From an uncultured beta proteobacterium (lineage in GTDB: Bacteria > Pseudomonadota > Gammaproteobacteria > Burkholderiales > Burkholderiaceae_B), in assembly GCA_903924715.1 (NCBI GenBank), contig CAIYCP010000097.1:1-13817 (forward strand): a stretch of DNA of 13,817 bases. The letters run 5' to 3'. The notes beneath the pieces were generated by a model that saw nothing but the letters and a program-made list of their open reading frames with translations, did no database searches and had not been told where the DNA came from. The position numbers were made by a program, and so were the translations under genes. Shown piece by piece: positions 7,900 to 13,817 of the stretch (positions within the stretch are counted from its first letter, which is position 1; each line of letters opens with the position of its first letter).

Positions 7900-8697
7900 T
7901 TACAACTTTTCAGTTTCACCCGATTTAGGCTGCCAGCGCATCAGGCGTTTTTCGATCACGCCGACGATTGAGTCCAACACAAGCGCGCAGGCCGTCAAGA
8001 CAAAAATCCCTGCAATGACAGTGTTCACATCAAGGGTGCCCTCAGCTTGCAAAATCAGATAGCCCACGCCAGCGGCCGAGCCTAAATACTCGCCGACGAC
8101 CGCCCCCACGAAGGCCAAACCGACTGAAGTGTGCAAGCTTGAAAATACCCAGCTTGTTGCAGAAGGCAAATAGACCTGTCTGAGTAATTGCTTACGGTCA
8201 GCACCTAGCATGCGGGCGTTGTCCAGCAAGGTTGGGCTGACTTCACGCACACCTTGGTAGACGTTAAAAAACACAATAAAAAATACAAGCGTGACCGCCA
8301 ACGCAACCTTGGACCAAATCCCCAAGCCAAACCACATTGCAAAAATTGGCGCCAAAATCACGCGCGGCATCGAATTCAAGGATTTTATATAGGGGTCAAG
8401 AATATTGCTTGCCATGGGCGAAAGCCCCAGCCATAACCCCATCCCAAGTCCAGACGTCGTACCAATAAAGAATGCGAGCACGGTCTCGGTCAGGGTGATG
8501 CCCAAGTGCGAATAAATATCACCATTGGTCACAAACCAATCCCAAATTCGCCCCCACACGCCCAAGGGCTTACCAAAGAAGAAAGCGATTTTTGGATCCG
8601 CAGAAGCAAGCTGCCACGCCGCGATGATCACGATCAAAATGCTGACCTGCCACACACGCAAAGACAGCCTCGAGGTGGGCTTCAGAAAATTCAACAT
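7900..8697 (-). CDS. NitT/TauT-family ABC transporter permease
   Basis: The membrane component of an ABC importer of the SsuC/TauC type (binding-protein-dependent transport superfamily). It has 265 residues, the usual length. Hydrophobic segments are seen at about 16-32, 68-92, 112-145, 187-206 and 226-247. The cytoplasmic EAA-type coupling loop is ARMLGADRKQLLRQVYLPSA (161-180), with the conserved Gly165 and Leu-Pro 177-178 that contact the ATPase. GAVVGEYLGSAAGVGYLI (198-215) is typical of the sulfonate/taurine/nitrate permease group. The ATG follows the ATPase stop after one base, so the two are almost certainly translated together. It is the last gene of the importer operon. Substrate is not determined by this subunit's sequence. 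Confidence 0.94.
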   Translation of the reverse strand: MLNFLKPTSRLSLRVWQVSILIVIIAAWQLASADPKIAFFFGKPLGVWGRIWDWFVTNGDIYSHLGITLTETVLAFFIGTTSGLGMGLWLGLSPMASNILDPYIKSLNSMPRVILAPIFAMWFGLGIWSKVALAVTLVFFIVFFNVYQGVREVSPTLLDNARMLGADRKQLLRQVYLPSATSWVFSSLHTSVGLAFVGAVVGEYLGSAAGVGYLILQAEGTLDVNTVIAGIFVLTACALVLDSIVGVIEKRLMRWQPKSGETEKL

Positions 8698-8698
8698 A

Positions 8699-9544
8699 TC
8701 AAGCTCGCTTTTGCTGGGCGTAGCCCTTCAAGACTTCATCTCGCAATACAGACCAGATTGCCCCATGCAGCTCAACAAAGCGCGGTTGCATCCGCACCTC
8801 TGCCACATCGCGCGGGCGCGGTAAGTCAATCACGAACTCGCCGATCGGATGCGTACCAGGCCCTGCCGACAACACCACGACCCGATCGCTCATGGCAATC
8901 GCTTCATCCAGATCATGCGTGATAAACAATACGGCCTTGCGCTTGGCCATCCAGAGCTCAAGCACTTCGTTTTCCATCAACTGACGAGTTTGAATATCAA
9001 GGGCAGAAAATGGTTCATCCATCAAGATGATGTCGGGGTCGCGAATCAAGGTCTGGGCAAGCATGGTGCGCTTGCGCATGCCGCCTGACATTTGATGCGG
9101 ATAGCGATCTTCAAAACCGTTGAGCCCAACGCGCATCAACCATTGACGACCACGCTCACAAGCCTGCGCGCGCTCAACGCCCGCAAACTCTAAACCTGCA
9201 ACAACGTTATCAAGCGCAGAGCGCCAGGGCAGTAGCGCCTCACCCTGAAACATATAACCCGCGCGTTTATTGATGCCGTTTAAGGGCTCACCAAAACACT
9301 CGACCACGCCAAGGGATGGTGCAAGCAAACCTGCTGCAATATTCAACAAGGTTGATTTGCCGCAACCGGTTGGCCCGACCACGGATACAAACTCACCAGG
9401 TGCCACTGAGAGCGTGGTGTTTGCCACCGCAGTGTAGCGTTGGCCTGGATCGTCACGCGACACGAACGTGCACGAAATATCTTGCAACAAAAGTGCGGGC
9501 GCTTGCTGCTGATTCGCAGCGGCGGGTGCTTCAGTAGATGCCAT
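8699..9544 (-). CDS. NitT/TauT-family ABC transporter ATP-binding protein
   Basis: The nucleotide-binding subunit that powers the importer, similar to SsuB/TauB. In its 281 residues the Walker A is GPTGCGKS (57-64), the Q-loop is MFQGEALLPW (98-107), the ABC signature is MSGGM (152-156), the Walker B is IILMDEP (172-178) and the H-loop His is 210 in FITHDLDEA. The signature starts with Met instead of Leu and ends with Met instead of Gln; variants ending in Met are common in this subfamily and do not suggest loss of function. The N-terminus has an Ala/Gln-rich lead of about 17 residues before the first strand. The gene begins 14 bp after the binding-protein stop and ends one base before the permease ATG. 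Confidence 0.95.
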   Translation of the reverse strand: MASTEAPAAANQQQAPALLLQDISCTFVSRDDPGQRYTAVANTTLSVAPGEFVSVVGPTGCGKSTLLNIAAGLLAPSLGVVECFGEPLNGINKRAGYMFQGEALLPWRSALDNVVAGLEFAGVERAQACERGRQWLMRVGLNGFEDRYPHQMSGGMRKRTMLAQTLIRDPDIILMDEPFSALDIQTRQLMENEVLELWMAKRKAVLFITHDLDEAIAMSDRVVVLSAGPGTHPIGEFVIDLPRPRDVAEVRMQPRFVELHGAIWSVLRDEVLKGYAQQKRA

Positions 9545-9558
9545 AAACCAAACTCAAT

Positions 9559-10605
9559 TTACGCTTTAACTTCAGGATATTTTTCGTTGGCACGCACAGT
9601 AAAGTCATTGGTCCAAGTTTTTGATAGATCAATCTTCGCGTCGCGTATGTCTGTGCTGTAGGCCGCTAACGCCTTCAATGCGGTGGCCGGGCCGTCTTCA
9701 GGAATCATGCCATCAGGTGAGATCGCTTCTAGACACTTTTCAACGGCCTTTGCGTAAATCTCTGGCTTACCTTGAAGGTAGCTTGCAGGCACTGCCTTCA
9801 CCACGCCTTGGGGACCTGCCTTGATGATCCACTTATCTGCCCGCACGATCGCATTGGTCAACGCCTGCACAGTCTTGGGATTTGCATCAATGTAGGCTTG
9901 CGGCAGATACAAACTGCCTGCTGGCATATTGCCACCAAAAATATCCTGTGTGTCCTTTAGCCTGCGCGTATCAACGATTGTCAGAATGTCATTGGATTCT
10001 TCAAGCGTGGTAATCACGGGATCAATATTTGAAAGCACATCGATGTGGCCTTCGCGTATCGCAGAGATAGCACCCGCACCGGCGCCCACACCAATAAACG
10101 AAACGTCGGTGGGCTTCAACCCATGCTTGGCCAAATAAAAGCTCGCGATCATGCTGGTCGATGAACCAGGCGCCGTGACACCCACTTTTTTACCGCGCAA
10201 GTCTGCTGCAGTCTTAAAATTTGGTAGCGTCTTTTTAGATACGCCAACGGTAATCATCGGGCAGCGGCCCTGCAGAACAATGCAACGAAAAAACTGACCT
10301 TTAGACTGTAAATTGATGGTGTGCTCATAAGCACCCGAGACCACATCCGCGCTACCGCCCACAACAGCCTGTAGTGATTTTGATCCGCCCGCGAAGTCAG
10401 AAATTTTGACGTCAAGGCCCTCATCTTTGAAGTAACCCAACTGTTCGGCGATCGTCAAGGCCTGGTAATACGTACCGACCTTGCCGCCCACCGCAATATG
10501 CACACTGGTTTTTTCAAGTTTTTGCGCAAGCACCAAAGTCGGCGCCGCAGACAAGAGTGAGGTTGCACCTGCAAACTGAATCAACTGACGGCGTGAAATC
10601 GACAT
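9559..10605 (-). CDS. NitT/TauT-family ABC transporter substrate-binding protein
   Basis: The periplasmic receptor of the importer, of the SsuA/TauA/NMT1-like type (348 residues). The N-terminus MSISRRQLIQFAGATSLL has a twin-arginine pair at 5-6, a hydrophobic stretch and a likely cleavage after Ala27 (LVLA-QK), so export may go by Tat or Sec. Family features are the AEQLGYFKDEGLDV segment (53-66), the FAGGSKSLQAVVGGSADV segment (71-88) and the LRGKKVGVTAPGSST segment (136-150). The frame is open to 10722, but the ATG at 10605 has GAGAGA five bases upstream and starts a proper signal peptide, while the extra 39 residues would be intergenic. It heads a tight binding protein-ATPase-permease operon. 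Nitrate, sulfonates, taurine, thiamine precursors and aromatic acids are all handled by relatives, so the ligand is open. Confidence 0.94.
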   Translation of the reverse strand: MSISRRQLIQFAGATSLLSAAPTLVLAQKLEKTSVHIAVGGKVGTYYQALTIAEQLGYFKDEGLDVKISDFAGGSKSLQAVVGGSADVVSGAYEHTINLQSKGQFFRCIVLQGRCPMITVGVSKKTLPNFKTAADLRGKKVGVTAPGSSTSMIASFYLAKHGLKPTDVSFIGVGAGAGAISAIREGHIDVLSNIDPVITTLEESNDILTIVDTRRLKDTQDIFGGNMPAGSLYLPQAYIDANPKTVQALTNAIVRADKWIIKAGPQGVVKAVPASYLQGKPEIYAKAVEKCLEAISPDGMIPEDGPATALKALAAYSTDIRDAKIDLSKTWTNDFTVRANEKYPEVKA

Positions 10606-10723
10606 GAGCGTCTCTCGTAAAATTTTTGTTAGTCTATTTAAGCATAGGGGGGCCGTTGGCGCCTGCGAGTTTACCCGCAAACCTCGGGCCTCAAACACCA
10701 GTGCCCCTAGCGCGCCGCCCAAT
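10606..10723. other. 118-bp gap between recR and the ABC importer
   Basis: On the minus strand this gap begins GC-rich after the recR stop. It holds a small stem-loop (10664-10679, six pairs with one G-U, tetraloop TAAA) and ends in an AT-rich leader of about 40 bp before the binding-protein gene. The stem-loop has no T-run, so it is not a clear terminator, and no well-spaced sigma-70 promoter stands out. It is the likely place for a separate promoter for the importer operon. Confidence 0.45.
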
Positions 10724-11332
10724 TTAGGTCGGCTTGCGTTCCATCAAGGCCCAGGCAACCGTGCCGGCATCCACATATTCAATTTCACTGCCGGCGGGGA
10801 CTCCGCGCGCCAACCGGGTGACCTTGATCCCCTGAACACGCAAGGCCTCAGAGAGGTAATGCGCGGTGGTTTCGCCTTCAGCCGTAAAGTTTGTGGCCAG
10901 AATCACCTCTTGCACCACGCCGTTGGTCGCACGTTCAAGGACACGATCAAAATCAAGTTCGTCGGGGCCTGTGCCCTCGAGGGGGGCCAGACGACCCATC
11001 AACACATAATACAAACCTTGATAACCATGTGTGGCCTCAATTGAGTTTTGATCCGCTGGGGTTTCAACAATACACAGCAGGCTTGTATCGCGCTCGGGGT
11101 GTTCACAGGTTGCGCACACAGGCGTTTCGGTGAAACCATTGCAGAGTTCGCAATGTTGCAGGCGCTGTACCGCATCGGTCAACGCCTGACCCAGTTGCTG
11201 TGCTGCTTTCAGGTCATGCTGTAACAGGTGATACGCCATTCGACGTGCCGTTCGTGCCCCCACACCTGGCAAACGACGCAGTGCGTCGACCAAGGCCAAC
11301 AAGGGTTGTGGTTCAGATGACGAAGTGCTCAT
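10724..11332 (-). CDS. recR: Recombination mediator protein RecR
   Basis: RecR acts with RecO (and RecF) to load RecA on SSB-coated single-stranded DNA at gaps. The protein has 202 residues, as expected. In order it shows a helix-hairpin-helix LPGVGARTARRMAYHLL (21-37), a four-cysteine zinc finger (Cys61, Cys64, Cys73, Cys76) and a Toprim domain with Glu90 in IVETPAD and the TAEGETTAHYL segment (150-160). The common NPT before that segment reads NFT here, a mild change. The ATG overlaps the ybaB stop by one base (TAATG), so the two are translationally coupled. The dnaX-ybaB-recR order is the conserved proteobacterial arrangement. Confidence 0.98.
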   Translation of the reverse strand: MSTSSSEPQPLLALVDALRRLPGVGARTARRMAYHLLQHDLKAAQQLGQALTDAVQRLQHCELCNGFTETPVCATCEHPERDTSLLCIVETPADQNSIEATHGYQGLYYVLMGRLAPLEGTGPDELDFDRVLERATNGVVQEVILATNFTAEGETTAHYLSEALRVQGIKVTRLARGVPAGSEIEYVDAGTVAWALMERKPT

Positions 11333-11658
11333 TAAAACGGTAGTTTCATTCCGGGTGGCAAAGGCATCCCTGCAGTGACACCCGCCATTTTTTCTTGAGA
11401 GGTTGCCTCAGCCTTACGCAGCGCATCGTTAAACGCCGCCGCGACTAAATCTTCGAGCATGTCTTTATCTTCAGCTAGCAGACTTGGATCGATCACAACC
11501 CGCTTCACATCATGACGACAAGTCATGGTCACCTTAACCAAGTTACCACCCGCAGCACCTTCGACCAAAATATCGGCCAGTGCGTCTTGGGCTTTTTTCA
11601 TATTTTCTTGCATCTGTTGCGCCTGACGCATCAGACCTGCAATTTGTCCTTTCATCAT
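11332..11658 (-). CDS. ybaB: YbaB/EbfC family nucleoid-associated protein
   Basis: A small DNA-binding protein of the YbaB/EbfC family (108 residues, normal length), which forms dimers and binds DNA as a nucleoid-associated factor. The N-terminal helix KGQIAGLMRQAQQMQENMKK (3-22) is typical, followed by the VEGAAGGNLVKVTMTC strand region and a C-terminal MPLPPGMKLPF tail. Two ATG codons stand in tandem; the first, at 11658, has AGGAAA eight bases upstream and is preferred. It sits between dnaX and recR and shares a one-base overlap with recR. Its role in repair beside RecR is suggested by gene order in many bacteria and is not shown by sequence. Confidence 0.97.
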   Translation of the reverse strand: MMKGQIAGLMRQAQQMQENMKKAQDALADILVEGAAGGNLVKVTMTCRHDVKRVVIDPSLLAEDKDMLEDLVAAAFNDALRKAEATSQEKMAGVTAGMPLPPGMKLPF

Positions 11659-11666
11659 GATTTAAA

Positions 11667-11672
11667 TTTCCT
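11667..11672 (-). promoter_or_regulatory. Ribosome-binding site of ybaB
   Basis: AGGAAA on the minus strand lies eight bases before the first of two tandem ATG codons and 11 before the second, favouring the first as start. Confidence 0.7.
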
Positions 11673-11679
11673 GAAATAA

Positions 11680-11707
11680 TTCATACAAAATAGTACCGAT
11701 TTAACAA
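11680..11707 (-). promoter_or_regulatory. Possible internal promoter for ybaB-recR
   Basis: On the minus strand TTGTTA (11707-11702) and TATGAA (11685-11680) are 16 bp apart, each matching four of six sigma-70 consensus bases. An overlapping alternative is TTGTAC with TACTAT. The 88-bp gap between dnaX and ybaB is AT-rich here, unlike the tight junctions elsewhere, which fits an internal start. Pattern only. Confidence 0.3.
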
Positions 11708-11721
11708 TGCAGTACAACCCT

Positions 11722-11738
11722 GAACGCCCGAGGCGCTC
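11722..11738 (-). terminator. Stem-loop just after dnaX
   Basis: Eight bases after the dnaX stop the minus strand reads GAGCGCC, TCG, GGCGTTC, a seven-pair stem (one G-U) with a three-base loop. No T-run follows, so it is not a canonical intrinsic terminator. It could protect the dnaX 3' end or cause partial termination before ybaB. Confidence 0.3.
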
Positions 11739-11746
11739 AAACACAA

Positions 11747-13567
11747 TCACAACGAGGCGTGGCCCGGGCGAATCGAACCAGGCACCACTTGTGCGCCAAA
11801 ATCTTTAACCAGGGCTTGCACAAAGGGATCAACCTTGACCGACTTTTCAGCAGCCTGCTGGCGCGCGGCTTGCGCCGCCTGATCAACGGCATGGGCCGAT
11901 TGCCCCTGACCTGCGCCTATTTCAAAAGTGACCTGCACAACAAAACCAAAGTATTCAGTCAATACCGCACGCAAACGATCGGCATGTGCGCCTTCAGTCA
12001 ACGCCTTAGTCGCCACCCGCAAGAGAATCGTACGCCCGGAGACCTGAACGCATTCGGATTGACGCGCAAGCTGAGCTGCCATACCAGACAGCGGTAACTT
12101 CGCTGAAAAGCCAGCCCACGGTTCAGGCAACACAATCGTGTCAGAGACCGGCTTGCTAGGTGCTTGCGCATACTGCGCATCATCGGCCTGATCAAAAACA
12201 GGCTCAGGGCTGTAGTCAAGGTCGTCAGACGAAAAAAACTCGGGCTCAGGCTCTGCCTCTGGTTCAGATAACGAGGCATCGGGATTTGAAACGGTTGATT
12301 CGGCTTTTGTCGCGCTCTTGGGTGGCAGCTGAGTCGCGACAGGCGAAGTCACTTGCTTGGGACTTGGCGCCGCGGGGGCTACTCGGGTGCTTTTCTGAGG
12401 CGTCATCGATGCGGCAGGGGCAGACACAGGCGCAGTCGTGGCTTGCACTGCTTGCGGGACGACCTGTTGTTGTGCGCCACCCGCAGCGCCTGAGAGCGAC
12501 AACATCCGCAAACACGCCATCACAAAGCCGGCGTATTCGTCCGGCGCAATCGCAAGTTCTGAACGGCTGTGCACTGCGACGGTATAAAACAATTGCACTG
12601 CATCCGGCTGCAACGAATTGGCTAAGCGCTTGATATCAACAACCAGAGGGTCAGCCTCGTCAATCGCCTGCGCCACGCGTTGAACAATCGCAATGCGAGA
12701 CAACAAGATCGCGAAGTCGGCCAGCGCCGCGCGATACGACAAGCCACGCGTGGCGAGTTCGTCTGCAATCTCAAGCACTGCAGGGGCCTGTCCTGCTTGC
12801 AACGCATCGAGTAAGCGTACCAAATGCCGCTGATCAATCGTGCCAAGCATGCCACGCACAGCTTCTTCAGTCAGATTGCCGGCGCTATAAGCAATGGCCT
12901 GATCTGTCAGTGATAAAGCATCGCGCATCGAGCCCGACGCAGCCTGACCCAATAAACGTAAGGCCGGGACTTCAAAGGCAATTTCTTCAGCCCCTAACAC
13001 CTGCTCTAGATGACCCACAATCGCTTCGCCGGGCATCTGTTTCAGATTGAACTGAAGGCAGCGGGATAAGACGGTGACGGGGATCTTTTGCGGATCGGTC
13101 GTCGCTAAAATGAATTTGACATGGGCCGGGGGCTCTTCAAGCGTTTTAAGCATTGCGTTAAACGCATGACCCGTCAGCATATGCACCTCGTCGATCATGT
13201 AGACCTTGAAGCGACCGACGCTCGGCGAGTAGACCGCCTGCTCGAGCAATTGCGTCATTTCTTCGACGCCACGGTTCGACGCTGCGTCAAGCTCTAGATA
13301 ATCAACAAACCGACCTTCGTCGATTTGCGTACATGCTTGGCAGACCCCGCAAGGCGTGGCCGTAATTCCGGTTTCACAATTGAGTGCCTTGGCCAAAATA
13401 CGTGACAGGGTTGTTTTGCCAACCCCACGCGTACCCGTAAATAACCAGGCATGATGTAAGCGTTGCGTCGTAAGCGCGTGCGTCAGCGCACGGACAACGT
13501 GATCTTGACCGACCAAGGTATCAAACGAACGGGGACGCCATTTGCGCGCAAGGACCAGATAAGTCAT
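11747..13567 (-). CDS. dnaX: DNA polymerase III subunit tau (gamma/tau)
   Basis: The clamp-loader ATPase that opens the beta clamp and, as tau, ties the loader to polymerase alpha and DnaB. It has 606 residues against 643 for E. coli tau. Seen in order: Walker A GTRGVGKTT (45-53), zinc-binding Cys64, Cys73, Cys76 and Cys79, Walker B MIDE (124-127), sensor 1 around ATTDPQ (155-160), the SRC arginine finger (168-170) and sensor 2 near GSMRDALSL (212-220). Domain III runs to about 360. A Pro/Ala/Ser-rich linker (361-440) turns acidic (435-465) and leads to the tau C-terminal domain (about 480-606). A run of seven U in the mRNA lies at codons 444-446 (see the separate entry). The ATG at 13567 has no strong Shine-Dalgarno. 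ffs ends about 45 bp upstream. Confidence 0.98.
   Translation of the reverse strand: MTYLVLARKWRPRSFDTLVGQDHVVRALTHALTTQRLHHAWLFTGTRGVGKTTLSRILAKALNCETGITATPCGVCQACTQIDEGRFVDYLELDAASNRGVEEMTQLLEQAVYSPSVGRFKVYMIDEVHMLTGHAFNAMLKTLEEPPAHVKFILATTDPQKIPVTVLSRCLQFNLKQMPGEAIVGHLEQVLGAEEIAFEVPALRLLGQAASGSMRDALSLTDQAIAYSAGNLTEEAVRGMLGTIDQRHLVRLLDALQAGQAPAVLEIADELATRGLSYRAALADFAILLSRIAIVQRVAQAIDEADPLVVDIKRLANSLQPDAVQLFYTVAVHSRSELAIAPDEYAGFVMACLRMLSLSGAAGGAQQQVVPQAVQATTAPVSAPAASMTPQKSTRVAPAAPSPKQVTSPVATQLPPKSATKAESTVSNPDASLSEPEAEPEPEFFSSDDLDYSPEPVFDQADDAQYAQAPSKPVSDTIVLPEPWAGFSAKLPLSGMAAQLARQSECVQVSGRTILLRVATKALTEGAHADRLRAVLTEYFGFVVQVTFEIGAGQGQSAHAVDQAAQAARQQAAEKSVKVDPFVQALVKDFGAQVVPGSIRPGHASL
12232..12238 (-). 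other. U7 run in dnaX, candidate frameshift site
   Basis: The dnaX message reads GAG UUU UUU UCG UCU GAC at codons 443-448. If ribosomes or RNA polymerase slip so that reading moves to -1, the next codons are UUC GUC UGA, giving a 447-residue product, close to the 431 residues of E. coli gamma. The heptamer is not a perfect X-XXY-YYZ tandem slip site because the base before the two UUU codons is G. A weak purine-rich AGAGG lies about 17 bases upstream, and a GCGCA/UGCGC hairpin lies roughly 50-60 bases downstream. Function is inferred. Confidence 0.35.
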
Positions 13568-13600
13568 GAGATGAGCGGATCACCGACAAAATTCACTAAC

Positions 13601-13707
13601 AAAAACTAGAGAGGCGAGCCTGACTTCGGCACTGTTTCTGCACGACTATGGCTGCTTCGTTCCCGACCTGACCAGATTTGCCGCCGAACCATGCGAAGGG
13701 GCCCGCC
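13601..13707 (-). ncRNA. ffs: Small signal recognition particle RNA (4.5S RNA)
   Basis: The RNA partner of Ffh in co-translational targeting of membrane proteins. The minus strand carries the conserved apical domain GGTCAGGTCGGGAACGAAGC followed by AGCC. This folds with a GGAA tetraloop closed by CG pairs, and has the asymmetric loop bases that bind the Ffh M domain. The 5' GGCGGGCC (13707-13700) pairs with 3' GGCTCGCC (13620-13613) in an eight-pair terminal stem with one G-U. The stem-to-stem length of 95 nt fits the bacterial small SRP RNA class. A T5 run at 13605-13601 lies seven bases past the stem and probably marks the primary 3' end. The gene sits directly upstream of dnaX, a known neighbourhood in Proteobacteria. 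The fold was drawn by eye. Confidence 0.93.
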
Positions 13708-13714
13708 AAGCTCC

Positions 13715-13723
13715 ATTCTAGCA
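13715..13723 (-). promoter_or_regulatory. Extended -10 promoter of ffs
   Basis: On the minus strand TGC-TAGAAT forms an extended -10 (TGn plus five of six -10 consensus bases). Seven bases separate it from the predicted RNA 5' end at 13707, a normal start distance. The -35 region is weak, which an extended -10 can offset. TAG is also the stop codon of the upstream partial gene. Confidence 0.6.
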
Positions 13724-13816
13724 GGGCTTGCCGTTCACTTGCGGCGCGTACTCAAACCAAAGATCATCTCGAGGAAAATAAAGTGCTGCGCGCGCCGCCC
13801 GACCATCTAGTCCAGT
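13718..13816 (-). CDS. C-terminal end of an unidentified protein (cut by window edge)
   Basis: A minus-strand frame open from the window edge ends at TAG (13720-13718) after 32 residues. It includes RAALYFPRDDLWFEYAPQ and ends in VNGKPC. The mix of aromatic, charged and Pro residues looks like real protein, and the other two minus frames hit stops sooner. I do not recognise the family. Its stop lies within the ffs -10 element, so the gene ends exactly where ffs transcription begins. It is too short to show a domain, and the call rests on composition and fit with the neighbours. Confidence 0.55.
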   Translation of the reverse strand, partial: TGLDGRAARAALYFPRDDLWFEYAPQVNGKPC

Positions 13817-13817
13817 C

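Noticed and set aside
9074..9094. MSGGM in place of LSGGQ in the ABC ATPase as a sign of inactivity
   Set aside because: Signature variants ending in Met are common in this importer subfamily, and the other ATP-binding motifs are intact.
10606..10722. 39-residue N-terminal extension of the ABC binding protein
   Set aside because: It covers the whole recR intergenic gap; the ATG at 10605 has a good ribosome-binding site and starts a signal peptide.
11998..12279. 93-codon frame overlapping the dnaX linker in the +1 frame
   Set aside because: It has no recognisable feature or start signal; it arises from the low-complexity linker and would not give a short gamma-like product.
13782..13817. Plus-strand GTG with GAGGAA upstream, possible gene start at the right edge
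   Set aside because: Only about a dozen codons are visible and the minus-strand frame over the same bases looks more like protein, so I do not call it.

Overview
The window reads as chromosomal DNA of a betaproteobacterium, most likely order Burkholderiales and close to Alcaligenaceae. The reasons are a Bug-type periplasmic receptor beside a class III CoA-transferase, the CarA N-terminal style, and the neighbourhood of a small SRP RNA followed by dnaX-ybaB-recR. GC content looks moderate by eye (low to mid fifties percent), lower than classical Bordetella. No insertion sequence, prophage gene, CRISPR array or tRNA was seen. Almost everything is on the minus strand; only transaldolase is on the plus strand.

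Reading the minus strand from the right edge: (1) the last 32 codons of an unidentified protein, whose stop codon overlaps the promoter of the small SRP RNA gene (ffs, about 13613-13707); (2) dnaX, ybaB and recR, a replication and recombination-repair block; (3) after a 118-bp gap, a three-gene NitT/TauT-type ABC importer (binding protein, ATPase, permease) with 14-bp and 1-bp spacings. Next comes (4) transaldolase on the plus strand, convergent with the importer and divergent from (5) carA-carB, the carbamoyl phosphate synthetase genes. (6) Immediately behind carB (2-bp gap, then an 8-bp overlap, then abutting stop and start) follow a CaiB/BaiF CoA-transferase, a Bug solute receptor, and the start of a short-chain dehydrogenase that leaves the window at the left edge.

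The housekeeping parts cover protein targeting, the DNA polymerase III clamp loader, RecFOR repair, the pentose phosphate pathway, and pyrimidine and arginine precursor synthesis. The accessory parts are one ABC importer of unknown substrate and an acyl-CoA/solute-capture set translationally attached to carB. All intact genes look full length and functional; no pseudogene was found. No gap exceeds 120 bp.

I did not find a convincing undescribed system. The points most worth checking are a U7 run in the dnaX linker where a -1 shift reaches a stop within two codons (a possible gamma-subunit product), the coupling of catabolic-looking genes to carB, and the compact ffs-dnaX and car/tal control regions.
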